64,000 bases of DNA from the NCBI RefSeq assembly GCF_048268085.1, contig NZ_JBLWWF010000005.1, forward strand, positions 176,814-240,813, read 5' to 3'. Positions within the stretch are counted from its first letter, which is position 1; every line of letters starts with the position of its first letter. A program made the translations under genes and the position numbers. Source of the stretch: Neptunicella sp048268085. GTDB lineage: Bacteria; Pseudomonadota; Gammaproteobacteria; Enterobacterales; Alteromonadaceae. Below the pieces are notes generated by a model that worked only from the letters and a program-made list of their open reading frames with translations, was not told where the DNA came from and made no database searches. Below are positions 19,281 to 28,831 of this stretch, piece by piece.

Positions 19281-20300
19281 ATGAGAAATAACATGACTAG
19301 TGAAACAATGAATGAACTGAAAATTGCCGTTGTTATTCCTTACTATCAAAAAAAAGCCGGGTTATTAGTAAATTGCCTCCGCTCAATATTCAATCAGACC
19401 ATTGCAGCTAATGTGCAGGTCATTATCGTCGATGATAGTTCTCCATGCTCAGCTTCCAGTGAACTACAAAGCACAACTGAATTTCCAGACGATAAAATAA
19501 CATTAATTGAACAGGCAAATGGTGGGGCTGGCGCTGCCAGAAATAGGGCTCTTAATGCGGTAACTACTGATACAAATTATGTCGCATTTTTAGATTCAGA
19601 TGACAGTTGGAAACCGCACCATATAGAGAATGCTATAAAAGCATTAGAGCAAGGCTATGATGCCTATTTCTCTGATTGGTGGTCTTATAATTTTCCCGAA
19701 TCGACCAATTTTGAACGTATTCAAACACTTGACCCCACTCAACATAAACTAGTTGCTGGCCTATCGGAAGTTTATGAATTAGGTATGACGCCGATAGAGC
19801 ATATCCTTAGTGATGGCGGTGGAGTGATACAGACTTCAACCGTGGTGTATAACTTTAAAAAATACCCGAATCTGCGCTTTCGTGAAGAATTTTTTAATGG
19901 ACAGGACTTTTTCTTCTGGATGGATATGGGCCAACTTGGTGCACAGTATGTATTTTCGACTCAAGTAGGTTGCGATAATGGCGAAGGTATTAATATCTAC
20001 CAAGGTTCAGGTTGGGGAACCGAACATTCATTACGAAGAGTTCGTAACGAAATGTTTGTTTGGGTCTCTGCAGAAAAATTTTACCCATTGAGTACAGAGC
20101 TCTTTAAAAAGAATCGTAAAAAAATTGGTAACCTACAAGAGGCTTTCGCTCGGGATATTTTTCATCGCTTGATAAAAAGAAAACCAATCAATCGTGATTA
20201 CTTTGTAGATATTCTTAAAATGAAACCCAATAGTATTTTTTATCTACTTTTTATGCCATTTCGAATTGTGGCAGAAGTACTTATAAATAAGCTTAAATAG
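19281..20300 (+). CDS. Glycosyltransferase family 2
   Basis: GT-A fold transferase: VVIPYYQKKAGLLVNCLRSI, nucleotide-binding VIIVDDSSP, NGGAGAARNRAL and the metal-binding AFLDSDDSW. C-terminal amphipathic or membrane-associated helix (FYLLFMPFRIVAEVL). The start is uncertain among ATG 19281, 19293 and 19308, since none has a strong RBS. Stops one base before the convergent gene at 20302. Confidence 0.88.
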   Translation: MRNNMTSETMNELKIAVVIPYYQKKAGLLVNCLRSIFNQTIAANVQVIIVDDSSPCSASSELQSTTEFPDDKITLIEQANGGAGAARNRALNAVTTDTNYVAFLDSDDSWKPHHIENAIKALEQGYDAYFSDWWSYNFPESTNFERIQTLDPTQHKLVAGLSEVYELGMTPIEHILSDGGGVIQTSTVVYNFKKYPNLRFREEFFNGQDFFFWMDMGQLGAQYVFSTQVGCDNGEGINIYQGSGWGTEHSLRRVRNEMFVWVSAEKFYPLSTELFKKNRKKIGNLQEAFARDIFHRLIKRKPINRDYFVDILKMKPNSIFYLLFMPFRIVAEVLINKLK

Positions 20301-20301
20301 C

Positions 20302-20997
20302 CTATTTTATAGGATAGCCCACCTCGTTTAACATATTCTTTAGACCCGGTAACTGAAAACCCATTTTATATGCAGAGGCCGCTCTTTTTTGGGCGTTTTC
20401 GTAATCCTTAAGTTTAAAATAAGTTAATCCCATATTGTATTCTAACTCAGCTCCTTCCATCCCCTGCTTGATTGATTCTTGATAGTATTCTAGTGCTTTA
20501 GGGTATTCCCCTTGGCGGTGTTTATGAATAGCCCAAACCATCCATAATTCAGGTTGTTTACCGCCAAAAATACTAATGGCTCTTTGGAAGTAGCAATCGG
20601 CAGTATAAGGCAATGCTTTTTGTTTTTTCGCGTAGTATTCGGACGTACTTCTTTTATTCTCAAACCTAGATGCCGTGTCAAGGGCATCGACGTTATTAGG
20701 GATTGCCCGTAACGTATAATCAAGATCTCCAGCCAGTTGAATTGATGTACGCCCTTTTTTAAGTATTTTAATATCATTAGTAAAATGATAATTGGTCACA
20801 ATAGTCACACTATTTTCTTTTTTTCTACCGCCAGCGCCTAATGCATGATTTGCGGGATCAAAATAATCTATAGGACCATATTGGTCAGGACCATAAATAA
20901 CTTTTCTGCATACCCCACTCTGCCCAGCTAACACAACGGAACACATGCAGCCCCACAATAAAATAGCGAATGTTAGTTTGGTGCGCATATAAAGCAT
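20302..20997 (-). CDS. Secreted TPR-containing protein of unknown function
   Basis: About 230 aa. A signal peptide (MRTKLTFAILLWGCMCSVVLA) precedes a mature region with two to three TPR-like repeats near the C-terminus (KALEYYQESIKQGMEGAELE, YNMGLTYFKLKDYENAQKRA). Mid-region HFTNDIKILKKGRTS and LDYTLRAIPNNVDALDTASR suggest a periplasmic scaffold role. The frame is open from 21018; ATG 20997 or 20988 fits the signal peptide better. A single gene between two plus-strand blocks; a role in glycan assembly is only a guess from position. Confidence 0.75.
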   Translation of the reverse strand: MLYMRTKLTFAILLWGCMCSVVLAGQSGVCRKVIYGPDQYGPIDYFDPANHALGAGGRKKENSVTIVTNYHFTNDIKILKKGRTSIQLAGDLDYTLRAIPNNVDALDTASRFENKRSTSEYYAKKQKALPYTADCYFQRAISIFGGKQPELWMVWAIHKHRQGEYPKALEYYQESIKQGMEGAELEYNMGLTYFKLKDYENAQKRAASAYKMGFQLPGLKNMLNEVGYPIK

Positions 20998-21137
20998 ATC
21001 TTTATTTCTCGCTTGCAATATACGACAAATATAATATATCCAAATTGAAATAGCGATAATGGGCTTAACTTAACCATTGCTATAAGTTTTTGATTTAGCA
21101 ACAATAGTCGTGTTCATGGAAGTATTGAGTAAATATA

Positions 21138-22883
21138 ATGAGTTCATCCGCTTTACCTATCACCCACAAACGCCTTGAAACGGGATTTTCCGAGGATTTT
21201 TACTGTCAGGTTGTGATTAGTGCACATAACAAAGTCAGTCATTTTGACAGTGATGAGTTAAATATTATCTGTAGCAGTAATATTCAAATTCATGGGCAAC
21301 GCTCTAGTGCCAAGGATATAGCGCAGCGATACCAAGCACGTCGAAACATTAGTGATTTATACAGTAATCTTAATGGCGCGTTTTGGTTGTTAATTGTTGA
21401 TAAAAAAAATCAAACTATATCGCTGGTTAACGACCACGTTGGTATTCAGCCCTGTTATTACACTTTGCAAAATGGCAATTTGTATATCAGTGACTCACTT
21501 AAATTAATCAAACAACAAGAGTCTGTTAGTTGCACATTGGCGCCCCAGGCCATTTATAATTATTTTTACTTTCACTGTATTCCGGCACCTGACACTATCT
21601 ATAAGGAGTGTTTTAAACTCGCCCCAGCTAATGCGGTTATTTTTGACGCCAATGGTGCATTCACAACTGAGAACCTATATCGCCCCATATTTGCCAAGCA
21701 TTTAGATAATCCTCAACAAGCACACATAGATTGCTTAAGCGTTATTGAACAAACGGTTAAACAACAAGTCACTTCGGATTGCGGCGCGTTCTTGAGTGGT
21801 GGTCTGGATAGTTCAACCGTTGCGGGTATGTTAGCCAAACATCAGCAACCAGCGAAAACATTCTCCATTGGTTTTGAAGTCCCCGCTTTTGATGAAACAG
21901 CGTATGCCCAAATTACCGCCGAACACTTTAATACCCAGCATGAAACGTTATATTTGAAACCAGAGATGGCCGCCAAGGAGTTTGTTAAAGTCGCGCAGTA
22001 CTTTGATGAGCCTTTTGGTAATTCATCTGCCATGGCTGCCTATTTTTGTGCCACCTTCGCTAGGGAACATGGTGTTACCCATTTATTAGCCGGCGATGGG
22101 GGCGATGAATTGTTTGCTGGCAACGAACGCTACGCAAAACAAAAAGTATTTGAACATTTTCATCAAGCCCCAAAGTGGTTACAGGCCTTACCCAGATTAG
22201 CCTTTAATAACCCGTTGGCTGCGAACCTTCCCGGTTTAAAAAAAGCCACCAGCTATATTAAACAGGCAGATGTGCCATTGCCGGACAGGCTGGAAAACTA
22301 CAACTTTATTAAACAGCTGGGCGCTGACAATATGTTCCCCGCTGCTTTTTTAACTGAAGTAGATCAAGAACAACCGATTGAACTTAAGCGCCAGCGCTAT
22401 AAACAATGCACCAGCGATGATCCCGTCGACAGTATGTTGTATCTGGACTGGAAATTTACCTTAGCTGATAACGATTTAGTCAAAGTCACTAAAATGTGTG
22501 AACTAGCCGGGGTAACGGTGGATTTTCCGCTACTAGATCGCAAGTTGGTTGACTTTAGTTGCACTATCCCGGCTGAAATAAAATTACCCGGTGGTGAGTT
22601 ACGGGATTTTTATAAAAAATCCTGTAAGAGCTTTTTGAACGAAGCCACCTTAGCCAAAAGCAAACATGGGTTTGGTTTACCTTTTGGCGTATGGATGAAA
22701 GAAAACCAGCAACTTAAAGAATTAACATTAGCGTCTTTACAAGCCTTTAAAGCCCGTAAAATTGTTAATGATTCTCTTATTGATCAGGCGCTTAAAGCCC
22801 ATCAAAGTGTCCATGCCGGTTATTATGGTGAATTGATATGGATAATGGTTATTCTGGAATTATGGTTACAAGGTAACGAATAG
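21138..22883 (+). CDS. Asparagine synthase-related protein with degenerate glutaminase domain
   Basis: 581 aa, built like the amidotransferase at 9397 but lacking the N-terminal Cys2: it begins MSSSALPITHKRLE and there is no MCGI start in frame. The remaining N-terminal domain keeps NLNGAFWLLIVD and NDHVGIQPCYYTL. The synthetase domain is intact: FLSGGLDSSTVAGM (PP-loop) and LLAGDGGDELFAGN. It therefore probably uses free ammonia, receives it from a partner, or activates a carboxylate for another nucleophile. Followed after 2 bp by a deacetylase, suggesting an operon 21138-25699. Confidence 0.88.
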   Translation: MSSSALPITHKRLETGFSEDFYCQVVISAHNKVSHFDSDELNIICSSNIQIHGQRSSAKDIAQRYQARRNISDLYSNLNGAFWLLIVDKKNQTISLVNDHVGIQPCYYTLQNGNLYISDSLKLIKQQESVSCTLAPQAIYNYFYFHCIPAPDTIYKECFKLAPANAVIFDANGAFTTENLYRPIFAKHLDNPQQAHIDCLSVIEQTVKQQVTSDCGAFLSGGLDSSTVAGMLAKHQQPAKTFSIGFEVPAFDETAYAQITAEHFNTQHETLYLKPEMAAKEFVKVAQYFDEPFGNSSAMAAYFCATFAREHGVTHLLAGDGGDELFAGNERYAKQKVFEHFHQAPKWLQALPRLAFNNPLAANLPGLKKATSYIKQADVPLPDRLENYNFIKQLGADNMFPAAFLTEVDQEQPIELKRQRYKQCTSDDPVDSMLYLDWKFTLADNDLVKVTKMCELAGVTVDFPLLDRKLVDFSCTIPAEIKLPGGELRDFYKKSCKSFLNEATLAKSKHGFGLPFGVWMKENQQLKELTLASLQAFKARKIVNDSLIDQALKAHQSVHAGYYGELIWIMVILELWLQGNE

Positions 22884-22885
22884 TC

Positions 22886-23827
22886 ATGTTGCATTGGATG
22901 CTAAAACAACTATCTCAACTTACCAGTAAGAATAAACTTAGCATTCTTATTTACCATCAGGTTTTTGCGCAAAAAGATCCCATGCGTCCTTCTGAGCCAG
23001 ACGCAGCCGAATTCGATTGGCAAATGAAATTGCTAAAAGACCATTTTAATCCTTTACCACTCAGTGAAGCCATTACCTTGCTCAAGATGAATAGGCTACC
23101 GGCCAATTCGGTATGCGTTACCTTTGATGATGGTTATGTGAATAATCTGACTGTCGCCCAGCCCATATTGGCTAAATATGAGATTCCAGCCACCGTTTAT
23201 GTGGCCACCGGTTTTAGCCAAGGTGGTAATATGTGGAATGATCGACTGATTGATCTAATCGGCAATAGCAGTCTATCGGAATTTAATTTATCGACATTAC
23301 AATTACCCAGCGAAAACGTTACCGATATCACTAGTCGCCGAGAATTAGCCTATAAATTAATCCCATTAATTAAATATCAGGACTATCAGCAACGCATTGC
23401 CATTATTGATCAGTTATATGCCGATAATCAGGCCGATGAAGTGGCCAATAAAATGATGAACCCTGCACAGATAAAACAACTCGCAGAAACCGGGGTAGAA
23501 ATTGGTGCTCATACGGTTGATCACCCCATTTTAGCTAGTCAAAGTGCTGAACAACAACACCAACAAATTAATCAAAGTAAACAGCAATTAGAACAATGGC
23601 TACAGCAGCCTGTAGTGGGTTTTGCTTACCCCAATGGCAAACCTGTTGAGGATTATCCACTGAGCGCAGTGGAAATTGTTAAACAAGCCGGGCTTGATTA
23701 TGCGGTATCGACCAGTTGGGGGATATCCACACCACAAAGCGATATGTTTCAATTAAACCGCTTTACCCCATGGGATAAGTCACCACTTAAGTTCCATCTT
23801 CGGATGGTTAGAAATATGCTGCCCTAA
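22886..23827 (+). CDS. Polysaccharide deacetylase family protein (NodB homology)
   Basis: 313 aa CE4-type protein: LSILIYHQVF, the metal-binding SVCVTFDDGYVNN, and IGAHTVDHPILA with FAYPNGKP. These cover the Asp-His-His metal triad and the following conserved motif. No clear signal peptide. It begins 2 bp after the amidotransferase-like gene. It may deacetylate a glycan sugar; it belongs to a subtype different from the deacetylase at 3703. Confidence 0.9.
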   Translation: MLHWMLKQLSQLTSKNKLSILIYHQVFAQKDPMRPSEPDAAEFDWQMKLLKDHFNPLPLSEAITLLKMNRLPANSVCVTFDDGYVNNLTVAQPILAKYEIPATVYVATGFSQGGNMWNDRLIDLIGNSSLSEFNLSTLQLPSENVTDITSRRELAYKLIPLIKYQDYQQRIAIIDQLYADNQADEVANKMMNPAQIKQLAETGVEIGAHTVDHPILASQSAEQQHQQINQSKQQLEQWLQQPVVGFAYPNGKPVEDYPLSAVEIVKQAGLDYAVSTSWGISTPQSDMFQLNRFTPWDKSPLKFHLRMVRNMLP

Positions 23828-23829
23828 AC

Positions 23830-24570
23830 GTGATAAACGGAAGCACTAAAAATGCCGCAATCGCGACTTATTTAATTATTTTGCATGTTTTGCTCGTTAT
23901 TTTAATCGTCAAAACAAATTTCATTCCTAGAGTAATAAATAAGCTGGGCTATGCCCAACCATCAGAAGAGCTGGGAGAATACTACTATAAGCAATTGGCG
24001 TTCCAACATCGGGTTGATAAAAATCTTCCATCTCAATCAATTATTTTTATAGGTGATAGTCATATTGCGAGCCTAGCCGTGTCTGCAATTAGTGATCACT
24101 CTGTAAATTGGGGGATTGGCAAAGACACGACTTGGGGAGTATTACAACGTATATCAACTTATGCTTCTTTAGACAAAGCAAAACTAATAGTTATTGCAAT
24201 TGGATTCAATGACTTAGCTATTCGTAGCGATAATGAAATAACACAAAATTACCGCGCAATAATAACACGCGTTCCTCCACATATTCCTATTTTATTCAAC
24301 ACGATTTTGCCAGTAAATGAAACGGTTAAAAATAGTGTCTCATTGAATCAGCGCATAATAAACATTAATAAAGCATTACAAGATATTTGTAATCAATCAG
24401 AACGATTAGATATTTTAGACATGACAGATGTCTTAATCGGCAAACAGACCAGTTTGAGGGATCAATATTATCTTGCTGATGGGATTCATTTGAGCCAAGC
24501 AGGTAATCAACTTTGGATAAGCAACATAAAAGCCTTTATCCTACATGACAAAACAAAAAAAAGCATATAG
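23830..24570 (+). CDS. SGNH/GDSL hydrolase family protein, membrane-anchored
   Basis: 246 aa with an N-terminal membrane anchor (residues about 8-28) and SGNH blocks: IIFIGDSHIASL (Ser), VIAIGFNDLA (Asn) and YYLADGIHLSQAGNQLW (Asp and His). It likely acts outside the inner membrane as an esterase or acetyl transferase. Start is GTG 23830, three bases after the upstream stop, with no Shine-Dalgarno, so it depends on coupling. Paired with the acyltransferase-3 gene that follows, as in two-protein O-acetylation systems. Confidence 0.85.
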   Translation: MINGSTKNAAIATYLIILHVLLVILIVKTNFIPRVINKLGYAQPSEELGEYYYKQLAFQHRVDKNLPSQSIIFIGDSHIASLAVSAISDHSVNWGIGKDTTWGVLQRISTYASLDKAKLIVIAIGFNDLAIRSDNEITQNYRAIITRVPPHIPILFNTILPVNETVKNSVSLNQRIININKALQDICNQSERLDILDMTDVLIGKQTSLRDQYYLADGIHLSQAGNQLWISNIKAFILHDKTKKSI

Positions 24571-24574
24571 ACGT

Positions 24575-25699
24575 ATGGACACTAAAATCACATCCCCTAG
24601 ATCACAGTATATAGATCAATTAACCTGGCTACGTGGCATTGCTGCATTTTTCGTTATTGTCTCGCATTCTATTAATGCAACCAATGTTGCATATGTAAAG
24701 CACGATACAGTTGATCATTTTCTTTGCCTGACGTTATTGAATTTAGGTAGCTTTGGAGTGGTGTTATTCTTCGTACTAAGCGGTTGTACGCTATATATCA
24801 GCAATGCCAGTAAGGTCGGTCATCGGTATATTCCTCAATTTTATATCAAGCGTTTTTTCCGGATCTGGCCACCTTTTGTGATGGCACTCATCATTTATAT
24901 GTTGTTTAGCCTGTTTTTCCGGATGGCATACACCTCCCCTCAAGGCTATTGGATCGAAAAGCAGTTCTTAGCAAATTATGACTTTTTTGATGTGCTCAGC
25001 TATTTAAGTTTAACCTTTAATATTACCGGTCCAGAAGGATTGTTTAATAATGCGTTTTGGAGCTTACCTGTTGAGTTTCAATATTATTTAATCTTTCCAT
25101 TGATGATTGCTTTATTACGTTTAAGTGGTGTGCTGGGTGTGATATCACTATGCGGATTACTCTATTTTTTACCTAAATTAGGCTTCGTGAATTACGAAGC
25201 TCCGGCTTTTTTTAATTTAGCTTATACCTTCGGTGGGGGAGTTTTGATTGGTTATATCTATACGAAAAAAACCTTTCATTTATCGGCCCGTATTGGTGTG
25301 GTTTTATTATGCTCATTCCTTTTATTAGCATCTGCAGTAACTAACCGAGTGTTTGATTTACCTGATGTAGTGATATTGTCGAACCAGTGGAATTGGTATG
25401 GGTTAATTGGTATAGCGACTGTATTTACCTGCCTGTTTTCTAACTTAAATCTGCATGGCAAAATTAAAACGTTTTTAATGCATTACGGTAATATTTCTTA
25501 TAGTACATACCTTTACCACAATGTATTTATCGGTATGGCAGTTTTATTTAGTTTACATTTTGGGGTTCATTCTGGAGGATTAAGATTAATCCTAACATTT
25601 ACATTTACCTTAATTGCGACCTATTGGGCGGCCACGATATCATACAAATATATAGAGATGCCGTGTATTAAATTAGGTCGGAACATTAGTAAACACTAA
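24575..25699 (+). CDS. Acyltransferase 3 family protein (glycan O-acetylation)
   Basis: About 374 aa with roughly ten membrane segments. Conserved WLRGIAAFFVIVSHSI carries the Arg and His of the Acyl_transf_3 family; FWSLPVEFQYYLIFPL and SYSTYLYHNVF are further signatures. It probably moves acetyl groups across the membrane to the polysaccharide, possibly with the SGNH protein just upstream. The frame is open from 24545 inside the previous gene; ATG 24575, four bases after that gene's stop, is the more natural start. The stop overlaps the stop of the convergent gene at 25696. Confidence 0.88.
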   Translation: MDTKITSPRSQYIDQLTWLRGIAAFFVIVSHSINATNVAYVKHDTVDHFLCLTLLNLGSFGVVLFFVLSGCTLYISNASKVGHRYIPQFYIKRFFRIWPPFVMALIIYMLFSLFFRMAYTSPQGYWIEKQFLANYDFFDVLSYLSLTFNITGPEGLFNNAFWSLPVEFQYYLIFPLMIALLRLSGVLGVISLCGLLYFLPKLGFVNYEAPAFFNLAYTFGGGVLIGYIYTKKTFHLSARIGVVLLCSFLLLASAVTNRVFDLPDVVILSNQWNWYGLIGIATVFTCLFSNLNLHGKIKTFLMHYGNISYSTYLYHNVFIGMAVLFSLHFGVHSGGLRLILTFTFTLIATYWAATISYKYIEMPCIKLGRNISKH

Positions 25700-26715
25700 C
25701 TATTGAGTTTTTTAAACAGTTTAATAAATGCCAATAAAAAATTGATCGGGTACCAAGTTAAATGATTGATTGGACGAAGTTCTGAATCTAAACGTTTGTG
25801 CCATTCCATTGCTTTACCAAAAAACTCAATGTTATGAATCCCTTCTTGAGGATGCTCAGCATAATAGCGCAGCATATCGACTTTCATTTGTAGAGCAGGG
25901 GACGATTTGCTATAAGCATCATCAAAGGTGGTTTTTAGAATAATTAGAGTATGATTTTGAATAACGCATAAATCACAAGCAACAATCTGTTGGTCAATAG
26001 TGTAATACCATACGCAGGCTTGGTTTTTCTGAGCAAGTTTAGCCATCATCTCTGTATAGTATTTTCCTTGAATATTATCCGGTTCAATAGCGGTTCCTAA
26101 ATCAGCTTTCCAGCTTTTAGCCTCTATTTCGGCATAAGTTTTAACACCTTGTACTACATCCTCAGGAGTATCGACTTTATAGCAATCTAATTGCTGTTCT
26201 GCTTTAGCGGCTCGATTGATGACTTTGTTATAGTTTTGCCGCAAGTTTTTGCCTAACGATTTAAAATAATCGTCAAATATCTCAGGAACAGGTCTATTCC
26301 CAGTAATAATATATTCGCTCAATTCATATTGTTGCTTGTTGGGAAGCGTCAGATTTTTACTATCGAGTTGCAAGAAATCTAATTGGATGACAACCCCTGG
26401 TAATGCTTTACACAGGGACTGTAATAGTTCGTCAGTGAAATGATTATGAGTTGTAACCATTAAACACAATGGGGCTTGTGATGGCATGATAGTTTCCCAC
26501 CTTCCCCATGCTTTTTTACGTAAAAAAAGCATGCAATTGATTGCACCCTGTTCTCTCCCAATAGCCAATAATGCATCATCAGAGAAATAATATGCCAGTA
26601 ACGGTTCAATAAACTCGGTATTCAAAATAGCTAAATTTTGGTTATCTTGATTTAACTCATTCCAACGCTTTTTATATTGTTTAAACTCGTTTGCAGGTAA
26701 AAAAGTCCATTCCAT
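25696..26715 (-). CDS. GNAT/FemAB-like N-acetyltransferase (Acetyltransf_6 / BioF2-like)
   Basis: 339 aa. The region GKNLRQNYNKVINRAAK followed by YAEIEAKSWKADLGTAI and KSSPALQMKVDMLRYYAE resembles the Acetyltransf_6 group, related in fold to the FemAB protein at 4547. No signal peptide. Immediately downstream (1 bp) of the PLP enzyme at 26717 on the same strand, so the pair may form an amino sugar and then acylate it. The acyl donor and acceptor are unknown. Confidence 0.8.
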   Translation of the reverse strand: MEWTFLPANEFKQYKKRWNELNQDNQNLAILNTEFIEPLLAYYFSDDALLAIGREQGAINCMLFLRKKAWGRWETIMPSQAPLCLMVTTHNHFTDELLQSLCKALPGVVIQLDFLQLDSKNLTLPNKQQYELSEYIITGNRPVPEIFDDYFKSLGKNLRQNYNKVINRAAKAEQQLDCYKVDTPEDVVQGVKTYAEIEAKSWKADLGTAIEPDNIQGKYYTEMMAKLAQKNQACVWYYTIDQQIVACDLCVIQNHTLIILKTTFDDAYSKSSPALQMKVDMLRYYAEHPQEGIHNIEFFGKAMEWHKRLDSELRPINHLTWYPINFLLAFIKLFKKLNS

Positions 26716-26716
26716 T

Positions 26717-27856
26717 TTATTGGCACTCCAAAGATGTAATTGCTTGAATGATTATATCTAATTCGGACTTTAATAATTGTTGATGGCATGGTAACTGAAT
26801 CAATCTCTTACGATAGTCTTGACTAACTTCACAATCCGAGATCGCCACTTCTTCCCAACGTAATATCTGAATGCCTTTTTTTCTTAATTCAGCAAAATAC
26901 TTTTCGTGTTTTAATAAGAATGGTACAACATAAGGAACACTGTGATGAACCTTATTATATAAGGGCTTTCCTATATCTGAATTAACTAAATGATTAACCA
27001 AATAAGTAAAATTCTCCTGCCTTTTTTGTATGATCTTATCGATACAACTGTGACGTAAAATAAGCTCTGTGTGACGAAATCCACTGGAAGTTAAATCTTT
27101 TTCAGAAAAATAAGTGAGTGATGGTAAATTTTTACTTTCTGCCTTTTTTAACACATTCACTTCTGGTACACGTTTACTTCCGCGATTGAATTTCTTTCTT
27201 ATTTTATTAACTAAAGGGATTACTCCTACTAAAAACATTATACCTTTTATTTCTTCCAGCCAAGTGCAGTAACTCACTCGCGGAAAACTAATCTTTTTAA
27301 AATACAGCGCACCACCATCTATACTAGGTAATAGTTTGTTTATACTACAAATTTTAGCATCTGACTGAGTATTCAAAGGGTGACTAATACCTAAAAAATC
27401 AAACAATGCGTGAGCACAATCCTCAATAACCAGAATATTTTTCTGCTGAACTGTATTAATGACCTGTTGAATATTTTGAGCAAAACCAAAATACCGAATG
27501 ACCACACAATGAGTAACATCATCTTTGAGAATATTTTTGAGTTGCTCAATATCAACACTAAGATCAGGCAATAATGGATAAAAGCGAATCTCATAATTTA
27601 GCCATATAAAGGGTTCGACTAAAGCAGGGCAGTGGTAAGCAGGAATAAGCACGATATTCTTTCGGTCAGTATATTGTAATTTTTGACCTGCAATTCCCAT
27701 CGCACCTCTACCATTACGGGTTAGCAATATATGGGATGATTTTTTTAGCGAGGCTCGAAAATCTAACTTTCTGAATTGGAATTTAGGCGACGCCTTAATT
27801 ATTACTTCAGGAAAATCGTTCGCGTTAGCTATTGTTGGTGGGAATAATACTTCCAT
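26717..27856 (-). CDS. DegT/DnrJ/EryC1-type PLP-dependent aminotransferase-like protein
   Basis: 379 aa fold-type I PLP enzyme. VLIPAYHCPALVEPFIW is the cofactor-phosphate region, VIEDCAHALF holds the ring-stacking Asp146, and Lys174 in SINKLLPSIDGGAL is the expected Schiff-base lysine. Family members aminate keto-sugars. With the acetyltransferase downstream it suggests an N-acylated amino sugar in the glycan. The divergent gene starts at 28031, leaving a 174-bp AT-rich region with no clear sigma-54 site. Confidence 0.82.
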   Translation of the reverse strand: MEVLFPPTIANANDFPEVIIKASPKFQFRKLDFRASLKKSSHILLTRNGRGAMGIAGQKLQYTDRKNIVLIPAYHCPALVEPFIWLNYEIRFYPLLPDLSVDIEQLKNILKDDVTHCVVIRYFGFAQNIQQVINTVQQKNILVIEDCAHALFDFLGISHPLNTQSDAKICSINKLLPSIDGGALYFKKISFPRVSYCTWLEEIKGIMFLVGVIPLVNKIRKKFNRGSKRVPEVNVLKKAESKNLPSLTYFSEKDLTSSGFRHTELILRHSCIDKIIQKRQENFTYLVNHLVNSDIGKPLYNKVHHSVPYVVPFLLKHEKYFAELRKKGIQILRWEEVAISDCEVSQDYRKRLIQLPCHQQLLKSELDIIIQAITSLECQ

Positions 27857-28030
27857 TTATCCATAAATTTTTATTAGTATGTATTAAACTCATGCTACCA
27901 ACATTGTACTTTAGGTAACAATTTTTTATTCGGTTATTTGAAATAAACACCGCTAAATTAAGGGAAGTAAGTTGCTTAATCTTGTAATTAAAATAATCAA
28001 TAACCTGCAGTTAACTCAGTTACCCACATC

Positions 28031-28831
28031 ATGTTGATATCAGGCCATTTCATCCCTTCCTCGACAGGTAATATTCTCCTCACGCAGTATGGTGAATTGT
28101 CCGACACCGCGATTTTGTGTTTACCCTCAATTACTGAAGAGTTGAACCTAGCGCGGGCTGTGGTAGCCAAACAGGCACATATTTTTGCCACACAGGGAAT
28201 TGCGACAGTCAGTTTAGATTACGCAGGGACAGGTGACAGTGAAGGCGAATTTGAGCACGTGACTTGTGACGATTGGCTAGCAGATATTATTCATGCCGGT
28301 GAATGGATGATGGCTCAGGGAGTGAAGCGCATTATATTGTGGGGCGTACGATTTGGTTCTTTATTAGCGTTAACTCATCAACAATTGCTAGCGGATAAAT
28401 TACCTATAGTAGCGCAATTACATTGGAAACCGGTTATGAATGGTAAACAGTTCGCCAGCCAGTTTTTAAGAATTAAACAAGCCAAAAGTATGATGACCAA
28501 TGGTACGGACAAAACTAATTGGCGAGAGCTTATTCTTGCGGGAGATACTGTTGAAGTAGCGGGTTATCCGCTAACCGGCAATCTTTTAACCTCTATGGAA
28601 GCCTTAAAAGTATCTGCTGATTTTCAGCCCAATACCCCTCTTGCTTGGATTGAACTGGCCGCTAATACGCCCACGCCCGCGGTGACGCGCTATATGGATA
28701 ATTGGCCATCTGATACTTGTCAATTAGAGTGCATTAATACCCCCGCTTTCTGGCAAATTCCCGAAGTATTTGATTTACCCGATTTATATCCGCTTAGCTT
28801 AGCGGCATTGAAACAGTTGGAGATGGTTTAA
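28031..28831 (+). CDS. Exosortase A-associated hydrolase 2 (alpha/beta hydrolase fold)
   Basis: 266 aa. SLDYAGTGDSEGEFEHVTC is typical of the PEP-CTERM hydrolase type 2 family (TIGR03101). At the nucleophile elbow the sequence is ILWGVRFGSLLA, with Arg where Ser is usual, so hydrolase activity is doubtful and a binding or scaffolding role is possible. Its last base is the first base of the next gene's ATG, so the two are coupled. ATG 28031 has no strong RBS. Confidence 0.88.
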   Translation: MLISGHFIPSSTGNILLTQYGELSDTAILCLPSITEELNLARAVVAKQAHIFATQGIATVSLDYAGTGDSEGEFEHVTCDDWLADIIHAGEWMMAQGVKRIILWGVRFGSLLALTHQQLLADKLPIVAQLHWKPVMNGKQFASQFLRIKQAKSMMTNGTDKTNWRELILAGDTVEVAGYPLTGNLLTSMEALKVSADFQPNTPLAWIELAANTPTPAVTRYMDNWPSDTCQLECINTPAFWQIPEVFDLPDLYPLSLAALKQLEMV

